A DNA stretch of 64,000 nucleotides from Mesostigma viride (lineage: Eukaryota > Streptophyta > Mesostigmatophyceae > Mesostigmatales > Mesostigmataceae), in contig RPFO01000299.1 of the NCBI GenBank assembly GCA_009746045.1, positions 908,807-972,806 of the forward strand, given 5' to 3'. The notes under the pieces were generated by a model. The model made no database searches, was not told the DNA's origin, and saw only the letters and a program-made list of their open reading frames with translations. The position numbers were made by a program, and so were the translations under genes. Of this stretch, positions 1 to 8,480 are shown piece after piece. The first letter of the stretch is position 1, and each line of letters starts with the position of its first letter.

Positions 1-251
1 CTCGACGGCAAGGTTTACAGGATGCTCCGACAGGTCCTGAACGTAGGGTTTTCCAAGCGCCCGTCATTAGAGTCTTTGTATCAGGGTATGCCTCGTATTT
101 CGGACGAGATTAGGCAGCGTAGGATAGCATTTGTAGGACACCTTGCTCGCACCAGCCAGGTCGACACCGCCCTTGGTCTGGCAGGCCCCCAGCGGCTTGG
201 CCAGCCAGGGCGGCATATTCTGACCTGGCCTGGCCCCAAGGGCATTCCTAA
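1..251 (+). pseudogene. LINE ORF2 C-terminal fragment, left part of a split copy
   Basis: The translation reads through the C-terminal, post-reverse-transcriptase part of a non-LTR retrotransposon ORF2 (RMLRQVLNVGFSKRPS, then IAFVGHLARTSQVDTALG and GRHILTWPGP). Two other copies in the window (47637-48625 and 53568-54480) carry the same block. The copy stops at the 11-bp word GGCATTCCTAA (241-251) and resumes at 7887, after the second copy of that word. An ORF1-only LINE therefore split it. The catalytic reverse-transcriptase core lies outside the window or is missing. It is a non-functional relic. Confidence 0.8.
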
Positions 252-255
252 TTAA

Positions 256-2164
256 GGGGACTCGCACGTCCAAAAGCCTGAAAAACTGACTTTAATGAAT
301 TTCAGTTCCAATGCACTCGGGAACCATCTAGTGATGATTGAGTACCATAAATATGATGTTTGGACATTCATGCCACCACTTGTTGGGGGTACTACGCCCA
401 ACCACGCACCGGTGGCGAGCTAAAAATAGAAAAAGACGCTATTTATGAGATATTTTGCCCAAGACAAACCACTTATCCAAATGACCTGCCCATACATTTC
501 TGCAAAGTTCCCCCACTTTTTTAAAAGCTGGGCTATTTACATGGCCAAAATGGTCACATTTGTTTGAGTTATTAATTTTCCCGCAAAATGGGTACTTTTT
601 TGAGCCAAAAAAAAAAAATCAAATCATTAACACATCAGATTGGGTCATCCATACATTTTAAATTCCACTGAGTGGGGGGAAACACAACCCCAAAGTTTGA
701 GCTCATTCTGACAAGCGTAGCTCAAGTTATTGATTTTCCTGTGATGCCACCTGGGTAGACGCTAAAAGAGAATTGAGCTAGTGCTGAGCCAAAATGACAT
801 CTGTTTTGCTACCCTAGACACCCAAAAACATGCCCACTTTGATCACGGAGTGTGAGGAGGATGTCCGGAGCGTCATACGCCCCACCCCTCCATCGTCACA
901 GCCAGCCTTGTGAGTCTACCCTTAACAACAAGGCTGGTAGGACGACACGCCTGAGCAGCATATGTCATGCCTATCTCAGGCTAATAATATGTGTGATTTT
1001 GTGCCAACAACCAAGTTGTTCCACCCAACAACACATTAAAAACCCTCTTCCAAAATGCCCAACAAGCCGGACATGTGGAGGACCACACACGCAGTATATA
1101 AAGAGAAAATAAGCTGACTTTTTATCCAGCCAACCTGTGGCTAGCTGCTCTGGTTAGCATGACAAAGGCTATCATTTACTCAGTGGGAAAGGTGAAGAGA
1201 CCATTGGAACAACCTACCTGACGCATGTGCCACCAAAGCATTGTGTCCCGCAAAATGCACACTGCCTCCTTTCTAACAAGCACGAGCCACTTTCTTTAGG
1301 AGACAGGTGCCAGCTCGTCAGTGTCTGGGGAAAATGATGCCGCTGCTTAGGAAGACCGCGTGAATTTCCTCGAACACAACTGTCTATAAAGCAAAAGAAA
1401 TTTCAGAGAAGCATGGAAATAAAAGCATTACACCTTCCCGACAGGTTGTGGGCCACGCGCTGCAGCAAGCCAGCCACGTCACAGACGAACTTGCTAAAAA
1501 ACATCCAGGAATCCAGCGATGCAGCGCCAGGACCCGCAACTTAATGGCTGCATCTGGCCGGAAAGAAGGCAAAAAGCTTACGCTCAACGAGCTAAGAAAG
1601 CAGGAAAGCGCTATCTTAGGACGTTTAATACAAGAACGTACCATAACGGGCATTTATTCGTGCCCAGGCGCACAAGAAAGGCCACCCTTTCATGGAGAGG
1701 TCGGGCGCGCATCGCGCAGGCCTAATGTTATCTTACCGCAAAATGACGAGAAAGGTAAAGATAGCATCGGGAATTTTTACGGCTTTAGAAACATCATTAA
1801 ACTAGGTTCCATTAGGACCATCAAAACTGGCAACAATCGACAATCACACCTGCAGGCATCAATTATACTTTATTCATCCCGACAGAAATTCAGGCCGGAC
1901 CCCCCCTGCCGATGGTAAAGAAAAAGAGCCCGCGACATTATAGATCGCAACTATCCCACCATAAATTAGAATCAGTAACTAATTTTCTCCAAGAATCGAG
2001 CATTTTTTCTGCTTTCCGCGAGCCAGATTTGTCACGTTTCGTCTAAAAGCAGTCGCCATGGCCACTTCCGCAAGGGGTGCGCGCACCGTGCACCCACTTT
2101 TCACGGTACGGAGGGTACCGCGGAATTTTTTTGGCGCGGAAAATATTCGCCGCGCCGAGTCCCC
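256..2164. mobile_element. TTAA-flanked DNA transposon T1 (non-autonomous)
   Basis: The element is flanked by TTAA at 252-255 and 2165-2168 and ends in inverted repeats GGGGACTCG / CGAGTCCCC. TTAA duplications are typical of the piggyBac and Kolobok superfamilies. The G-rich termini fit Kolobok better, but no transposase is present to decide. Both ends resemble T3 (43272-46699): near the left end a block about AAAAATAGAAAAAGACGC is shared, and near the right end CAGTCGCCATGGCCACTTCC. The interior has only short open frames, the longest 156 codons at 1448-1918 with no recognisable domain. It inserted in the AATT-rich tail of LINE copy 0. Confidence 0.75.
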
Positions 2165-2168
2165 TTAA

Positions 2169-3086
2169 TTAATTAGGAACATAACTCCGTTGGGAGTATA
2201 TGTAGCACATAGCCCTTGAGAAGGGGCATATGGCCTATGATACATTCTAAGCTACTTCCTGCAAGGGTGGGAATGTAAACAACACTTGCTCTAGGTGCAC
2301 CAGGGCACCTGCACCCTCATGATGTTCACACTATCAAGGAGACAACCAGCGCAGGCCAGAAATCGGGAGAATCCGGACCATGATGTTCACACTATGCCCA
2401 GCTAAGGGGGAGTATGTCAGTCATGTGGGGGAAGATCATCATGGCTATACAAGAGCTAGGGCATGGCATCTCAGCAGAGAGCGGCTCTCTGCATGGGCAC
2501 AGCATAACTAAATAAAGCTAGGCATCATCTGGAGTGTGGCACATCATAGGCGCAATGGCTAAATAATACTCGTGAATCAGCTGGTACAGACTGCCTGTAG
2601 GAGGCTTACATGTACATGGCCACGGTCTAACTATTCTACACTACTGCTGCTGTATTCCCCTAAGCTGGGGCGTCTGGAGTCGTTGGGGCCGAGGGGGTCG
2701 CATGCCAGGGCTTGTGGCCGACGTAGATGGCCGCCCCGGCCTTCCAGTACACCGGCTGCCCCGCCTTGGTCTGCCGGAGCTGGAGGTAGGTCGGCCATAG
2801 CTCCCGTCGCCGTTGTTGCTGCGCCAGGGTCAAGTCGTCGTCAAGGGTGAAGAGAGTCTTCTGCTTGCGGCGTCGGAGAAAAGAAATCTTGTCCTCATGG
2901 GTTCTTAAAGGTTAGAAGGAGCGGGGGCGCCCCTGCCTTACCCCGCGCGCGGGGAAGGCGGTGGGCGACCAGCTCAATCTCACCAGTAAGGCCCATGCGA
3001 CCAAGGATTTCTCTCTCAAACGCACGCGCAAGCTTCTCGGAATTCTCACCTTCCACCAGGGCGAAGTTCTTGACGATGACGTTAAC
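2169..3086 (-). pseudogene. LINE copy 0: 3' UTR and end of ORF1
   Basis: This is the 3' half of LINE copy 0. It matches the corresponding parts of the copies at 10954-12944 and 15842-17853: the hairpin ACTCCCAACGGAGT (sense) at 2184-2197, the 3' UTR, then the end of ORF1, including the block that encodes PPLLLTF and RRRKR-type sequence in the better copies. It stops at the TTAA at 3083-3086, where the second DNA transposon entered. The ORF1 frame is broken here. Confidence 0.75.
2335..2378 (-). repeat. 44-bp micro-insertion of the S repeat with a 17-bp target duplication
   Basis: Within the LINE 3' UTR, the 17-bp word CATGATGTTCACACTAT occurs at 2318-2334 and again at 2379-2395, with 44 bp between. 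The related LINE copy at 44681-45520 has the corresponding site without an insert. The 44 bp match the end of a dispersed repeat (S) also found at 8449, 52081, 52384, 55542 and 59104, recognisable by GCGCAGGCCAGAAAT. A long direct duplication suggests target-primed retroposition of a very short, 5'-truncated copy. Confidence 0.7.
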
Positions 3087-3244
3087 CCCTAAATGGTCTG
3101 AGATCCTGCCGATAAATCGGCTGGATCTTCACATTTTTGCAAACCAGATGCCATCCAACCTACCCATATCCAATGGCTGTCCTTGGGGGCCAAGCATGTC
3201 CATGAGTTGCCCTTCGGGTTGGTATATCACAACCTCACATATAT

Positions 3245-4425
3245 TCATTGAGAATGATAGATTACGAAGGTGAGATAGGCATGCAACATAAGGAAAAAAC
3301 CGATGACTGGGAGAATAACCCTGAAGAAATTAATAGTAATCTGACACAGACATCCAAGGATCACGCCAGCGGCACAAGGTACAACTAACTATACATCACA
3401 AAACTACACGCAGCAACAGCGCTGCCGGCCCACCATGCAGGCCTGGAAGGAATCTAGACCGCGTGGGTCGCGACAAAGTCGGCCCGGGTGCGGCGGAATA
3501 ACACATCAGCCACGGTGCGAGTGAGGGCGAGTGACAGACGCTGCCGCCAATACGAGGACCACGTGCGGGCCGACCACGGGGCGGTCTGACCCTCGAGGTC
3601 GAGGCGGTCTTCACGGCGCTGGCAGCACTCGTGGAAAAACTCCGCTGTCTTGGGGCCCATGGCCCCGAACTCCTCAAGGACAAAGGGGATGACCCGGTGG
3701 GGCCCCACATTGCCGTAGGAGGCAAACTTGTCGCGCTCAGCCACAGCGGCAGCAGCGCCGGCATCCACAGCCGCCCGGAGGATGTGGCGACCGGAAAGCG
3801 GCCGAGCCACGGAGACATCGATGAGCAGGTGGCAACCCTGCCCGTCGTAGTCAAGCACGGTAATGTCGGGGCGGTGGTTGGGTGAGTAGAGGGCGGCCCC
3901 ATCCGCGTCCTCGCACTTAATGGTGGAGTGGGGAAAGACCGACCGAACCATGGCACACACCACCCGGAGGAGAGCGGTATGGAGATAGAGGAACCAGTTC
4001 TGGTTCTGCTGGCCACCCATGCACGCGATGTAGTGCGTCCCAGTAGTATCCAGAGCAAGCCCGCAGCTGCCGCAGGACGCACCCGCCGTGATGAGAGGTT
4101 GCGGGGCAAAGAGCTGGTGGCGGAGAGCGATGGCGTAAAGGGCCGGAACCAGTGTGAACAAAGGGCTCATGGGGAGGGCGCGCAGGAATGCGGACCCCAC
4201 GCTCCCCTCAAGGGAAACGGAGTGAAGCCAAGCCGTCCCCTGATCGTTCAAGCTCGCATGCAGACCCATCCAGTCGGCACAGTGTAGTATACCCGCGTAG
4301 GTCTTTTGTTGTTTTTCATGAACGCAGGCAGGGAAGACACTAGGACTGACGACAGTGGACACGCCGGGCGTGCCCCGGGGCAGGCGACGGTGGACGGCCT
4401 GAGCGGGGCGGACGAGGTCGCAAGC
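3245..4425 (-). mobile_element. 5'-truncated retroelement E1 with PD-(D/E)XK endonuclease domain
   Basis: A minus-strand frame open from the 5' junction to a stop at 3454 (about 325 codons) contains CGSCGLALDTTGTHYIAC, a CX2C-H-C zinc motif. This is followed by HRPDITVLDYDG and LLIDVSVARPL, fitting the PD...(D/E)XK-type core of the restriction-like endonuclease in site-specific non-LTR elements (R2/R4/CRE-like). The first Asp and the later Asp are visible; the lysine of DXK is replaced (DVSV). The reverse transcriptase is absent, as expected of 5' truncation. The element lies between copies of CCTCACATATAT at 3233-3244 and 4426-4437. Confidence 0.7.
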
Positions 4426-4437
4426 CCTCACATATAT

Positions 4438-5203
4438 GTTAAAAATATAATTACTTACAGCAGAGTGAAATCACTCAAACCAAAGCAAACGCCCAGCTAT
4501 AAACCTATATACAGAGCCATGTCAAAGCTCTATACTACGAAGTACGATAAGACCAATGGAAACGCCTAACGGGAGGAACCTAATAGCCCTGCTGCACCGC
4601 AAAATCAGCCCGCGTACGGCGGAGCATGATGTCCGCCATGGCCCGAGTCAGCGCCACCGACAAGCGCTGACGCCAATATGACGTCCAGGTCCGCGCCGAC
4701 CATGGGGCCCGCTGGCCCTCCAGGTCCAGCCGGTCCTCCCGGAGCCGGCAACACTCCTTGAAGAAGGCGGAGGTCAGGGGCCCCATGGCCCCAAACTCCT
4801 CCAGGACAAAGGGCACCACACGATGGTGCCCGACGTCGCCGTAGGCCAGGAGCTTGGCCCGCTCCGCCCGGTCCGCCGTGTAACCTGCCGTGAGGGAGGC
4901 CCCAGCCACGTGGCTAAGAGCCAAGGGCCGCGCCACCGAAACGTCAATAAGCAGATGCCGGCCACCCCCCTCAAAGTCCAGCACCACGATGTCAGGCCGG
5001 TGGTTGGGGGAATAGAAGGCAGCGCCATCCGCATCCTCGGACCGGATGTTCGCGTGGGGGAAAACCGACCGAATCATGGCGAGCACCACCGTCAGGAGGA
5101 CAGTGTGCAAATACAAATACCAATTCTGATTCTGTTGGCCCCCCATGCAGGCAAGGTAGTGAGTCCCCGTGGGATCCAGCGGCTGCCCACAGCTACCACA
5201 AGG
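4438..5203 (-). mobile_element. 5'-truncated retroelement E2 with PD-(D/E)XK endonuclease domain
   Basis: This is a second, diverged copy of the E1 domain with its stop at 4580. It shows CGSCGQPLDPTGTHYLAC, NHRPDIVVLDFEG, LLIDVSVARPL, then a shared C-terminus (PFVLEEFGAMGP, SARTW.SYWRQRLS.ALTR, RRTRADF). The two copies agree over the whole C-terminal domain but their 3' flanks differ, so they are not a recent tandem duplication. The 5' truncation falls exactly at the 12-bp word CCTCACATATAT (5204-5215). The other end abuts the same word at 4426-4437, which also borders E1. Confidence 0.7.
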
Positions 5204-5215
5204 CCTCACATATAT

Positions 5216-6743
5216 GCAGGGTAGGCCATGTATAACTGCCGTCAAAGTCAGGGGGGTCAAGACGCGCGTTTTCATTTTTGGTAGAATGTGCATTTTGAAT
5301 TATGTTATAAGACCTAGGCACCTACCACTTCAGGGATGATAAACAATTAGTTGCTGAACAGTTTGAGCCATTGGGGTCATCATTTGGGTGGGTATACCAG
5401 CAGTTACACCCAGTACAGCCCTTAGGGGTACCGTTGGTAAAAAGCAACCAAGGGGGTAGGGGTGGGCATACTACCTACTAATATGGCCACCAACCATGCC
5501 AAACAATACATTTCCCTTCCACAATGATGGTAAAACATAACTGCATCATCACACTGCCCTTACATGGCACCTATGTGCAGGTGCTACCTTGTCCATGCAC
5601 GTAGGTAACGTGGTACGGATACCCTACGCAAGGCATGCATTCTAGGAGGCAGCCACCAACAAACTAGTGATGTTGAGCCTATTTCAGCCTGCCCTAGCAA
5701 GGATAAACTAGGCCTAAGCTGCTATAGCTTGCCAGGTGATGGCCAGCACACCTGGTGGCACATGCTGTCAATGGGAAGCTTTTACTCACCAGTTACGTGC
5801 TTGATGATGCCACAGAGACCAGCCAACTGCCTCACACTCATGCAATATGTGTATGGGAAATGTATAACAAACATATATGGAGGTATTCAAACCCATACAG
5901 CCTCTAAAACTTATCACCATCACCCTGTGGCAGGTCAACTGACTGAGGGAAGCATCTAAGAAGGGTGTTTTAGAAAGGGGCCAGGCCAGGGTCAAGAAAG
6001 AGCATGAATAATGCAAAAAGAATGTGCTACACAAGCTAGAACGTACATATAAACGTCAAACATCGATAGGAAAACGATGCTTAAGCTTTACCAGGCATGG
6101 ATGGCGTTACCTTGGCCCAGGCGGTGGCCGCAAAATGGCGCATTTCGGCACACCAAAGTTGTGCAGCACGGTCGCTGGATTCGGCAATTTCTGGCCACCC
6201 TTGCACGTTAACGACTAATATGTATCATAAAAAGTACAAAGAAACCGATATATCCTTTAAAATACGCCGGAAATCTATTGCTGTCAACGTTTCTATCGTC
6301 CGGCCTGATCGCAGTTTTTTCCAGCAAGAACGCTGCCGACACCTATCAAATGGCATTCCCGCGAACCAAAAATTGGCCTGTATCATCTTTAGGACGTATA
6401 AAATCAATATCCTAAGTTTGGTCAGAAAATTCGAACGAAAACGTAAATGCCATGCGTGGGCGCAAGCCGCCATGGCCAGGTCGTCGTTTTCCGGAATGCA
6501 CGTTTTACGTGAAAAAGTACCCTGACCCCTTGTACTTTGACCGGCCAGAACACCTCTATAACTTTGTCAGAAGTATGCAAACCCATATACCATGCTGTGA
6601 AGAAACTTATAAACTTTCGATCTTCTCAGCTAAACTTTTCCTAATTCTCAATAGATTTCGCGGCATCTGGTCCCCCGAGAAGGGGCCGATGCATCGGCTG
6701 GAACTCGATTTTTGGCGGAAAATCGGCAGCAAGACCATTTAGG
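5216..6743. repeat. Right half of T2; family recurs at 15349-18140
   Basis: No gene is recognised here. The stretch from about 5588 to 6353 is nearly identical to 15349-15841 plus 17865-18140, the latter split by a LINE. A 76-codon plus-strand frame at 5729-5959 is preserved exactly in the other copy (15492-15722). Since the surrounding non-coding bases are equally conserved, this gives no evidence of coding function. The block ends at the right inverted repeat of T2. Confidence 0.6.
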
Positions 6744-6747
6744 GGTT

Positions 6748-7875
6748 AAGGAGTGCGCTTGGCGAGCTCGGCCTCCTCGCGGAGGTCAAGCGTCTGCCGC
6801 TGAAGCTGGGCTGCGACGGCGGAGGTGGTGGAGGTGGTGTGCTGCTTAAGCATATCCGCCCAGGTCGTAAGTGATGGGAGGAGCATCGCCGGCCAGGCCA
6901 GCAGGGGCTGGCTTGGCGGCAATGTCCTTCACCGCCTGGGCGGTGAGACCGGCGGTGTTCTGCAGGACCTCGATAGCGATTGCATTATCCTTGAGGCGCT
7001 GGTCGATGTCGCGGAGCTGGGCAGCCGATGCATGGAGTCGGTGGAGGCGGAGGGGGGGGGGGGGGGGGGCGAGGAGGGTGGCGGTGGCGGTGGGGATGGT
7101 GGGGAGCTCAGCAGCCAGCGTGCCTCCCATTGCCGCCACATCTGCGGCAAGGGGGGTCACGTGTTGCTCGAAAGCTTCCTTTTGGAGGGTGCAGATGGTG
7201 GCTTCGGTGGGGAAGGTGGGGGGGGGCGGTGGGGAAGCCCAGTCTGAGCGCGGTTTCGGAGCGTCCAAGGAGGGAGCAGAGGGCGAAGCGTTGGAGCTTG
7301 GGGCGATTCATGCGGTGAATGATTGGGAGAGCCTCGGCGGGGTCGACAAGCTGGCCATCACCAGGCCAGCGGCCGCGGTTGTGGGACGTGAGGTGCACGC
7401 ACAGGGCTAGAAGCGAGGCGTGCGTGCCGAAAAACACGTCGTCCATGAAGTACGATGGGCTGCGTTGCCAGTATAGCTGGAGGCGTTGATGTCGAAGGTC
7501 ATCTCTTCCCAGGGCGGCTCAGCAGAGCGACTGCGCTTAGGTTCAGGCGATGCCGATGGGGAGGCATGCCCGGGGGGCTGGGCGAGCACCAGTGCACGAC
7601 TTAGTAGTGTCACCGTTGCCGTCTGGGCCAGTGGGCGAAGCTGCAGCAGAAGCTGCAGGCGTATTTTCATTGCCGAGCGCAGGGCTCCGCCAGGCTGCGT
7701 TGCGTCGAGAGGCGTTTGCTCATCGTATATTGCGTAATAGCTTCGGAAAATTATATCAGCATGTGCGTCGTAGAAAGACGCATCGATTGTGATATTCACG
7801 GCTAAATTCGGTGCTCAAACGTGAAAGTTATGAGCTCCGCCGTCAGCCATGGCTACCTCGTGGCTCGTGGCTGAT
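6748..7875 (-). pseudogene. LINE copy 0: degenerate ORF1 and 5' end
   Basis: Minus-strand pieces match the ORF1 of copies 1 and 2, for example the central segment around QNTAGLTAQAVKDIAAKPAPAG (coded near 6900-6970). The frame is broken in several places and contains an 18-G run at 7052-7069. The 5' end near 7800-7860 matches copies 1 and 2 up to the block that reads CCATGGCTACCTCGTGGCTC on the plus strand. Copies share this start point, so it is probably the true element 5' end. Confidence 0.7.
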
Positions 7876-7886
7876 GGCATTCCTAA

Positions 7887-8275
7887 AAGGGTAGGGAAAC
7901 CTGTCACGAACTACGTTCAGATGAACATTGCTGGACGACCTAGTGGTCCCAGCCCAGTTTGAACACCGCATCCACTCTCTCTCCCTTCTTTGGACTGCCA
8001 TGCAGAACAAGACGCGGTGGCAAAAGATTGTCAAGGCTCACAGGCCAGCCCCTGTGGGCAAGCCACCTCCCCCCAAGCGGAGGAGGCGTTTTGATGGGTA
8101 GTGTAGTTAGGATTTTCTAGACTAGATAGCTTAGAGTTAGGTTAGTTCGATTACGCGGCTCCTCCCACGCCACCCATCCATCATGGAATATGTGCTACAT
8201 GATCTCCCAACGGAGGCATGTTATAATTTCATTTAATTTAATTTAATGATCTCCCAACGAAGTCATGTTATAGTT
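7887..8275 (+). pseudogene. LINE ORF2 C-terminus and 3' end, right part of the split copy
   Basis: This continues the fragment at 1-251. The sequence AAGGGTAGGGAAACC followed by the QF(E)HRIHSLS and PVGKPPPPKRRRR-type C-terminus aligns with the intact junction at about 48270. After the stop come the shared 3' UTR, the hairpin around CTCCCAACGGAGG near 8204-8217 and an (AATTT)n-type tail that is partly duplicated. Small indels break the frame near 7920. Confidence 0.75.
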
Positions 8276-8448
8276 TAATTTTAACACTACAGCCTAGCTT
8301 AGAAAACTATGGCCAGCTATAACATGCAACATCGCCTGGCTAATTTTACCCCGACTAGGATGTGCCGAACTCTCAAACTCTGAAATTCTCAAAATTCTCA
8401 CTTTTAATAAACTATATACCATATACAGAGATATACACTGAAAATTTA
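8276..8448. other. Spacer with a dispersed motif, no gene
   Basis: No gene is seen. It contains GCTAATTTTACCCCGACTA (about 8340-8358). Its inverse or near-inverse recurs near 13753-13772 and 14692-14712, and a direct copy near 38133-38150. This is compatible with the flanks of a larger, uncharacterised element around the HUH gene. Confidence 0.4.
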
Positions 8449-8480
8449 TCAAAGAGACAACCCGCGCAGGCCAGAAATTT
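8449..8480 (-). repeat. S repeat end abutting the HUH gene stop codon
   Basis: The sequence TCAAAGAGACAAC...GCGCAGGCCAGAAAT matches the end of the dispersed S repeat. It begins directly at the stop codon of the HUH gene (TAA at 8479-8481). It is either an insertion that formed the present stop or the true 3' terminus of the HUH element, shared with small derivatives. Confidence 0.55.

Larger units (their letters stand above)
3087..6743. mobile_element. TTAA-flanked DNA transposon T2
   Basis: TTAA lies at 3083-3086 and 6744-6747. The ends are perfect 14-bp inverted repeats (CCCCTAAATGGTCT on the left, AGACCATTTAGGGG on the right). Removing the element rejoins LINE ORF1 sequence (GACG-TTAA-GG) as in the uninterrupted LINE copies. 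Inside are two tandem insertions with endonuclease domains (3245-5203) and a right half that recurs at 15349-18140. No transposase was recognised. Superfamily (Kolobok or piggyBac-like) is inferred only from TTAA. Confidence 0.8.
252..7875 (-). mobile_element. ORF1-only LINE copy 0, split by two DNA transposons
   Basis: The element is bounded by the 11-bp target duplication GGCATTCCTAA at 241-251 and 7876-7886. Its own sequence survives as the 3' end at about 2169-3086 and the ORF1/5' end at 6748-7875. The first TTAA-flanked element (256-2164) sits in its 3' tail and the second (3087-6743) in ORF1. On the minus strand the order is 5' end with TGGCTCG-type repeats, ORF1, 3' UTR, 3' hairpin at 2184-2197 and an AATT-rich tail. 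No ORF2 or reverse transcriptase lies between ORF1 and the 3' end, as in copies 1 and 2. It is inserted in an older LINE ORF2 fragment. Confidence 0.85.

Noticed and set aside
5729-5959. 76-codon plus-strand frame identical to 15492-15722
   Set aside because: Identity extends over the whole surrounding repeat, so conservation reflects a recent repeat copy and not coding constraint; no domain.
6825-7410. Several long plus-strand frames with glycine/arginine-rich translation
   Set aside because: They lie antisense to the proline/alanine-rich LINE ORF1 and stay open only because of base composition.
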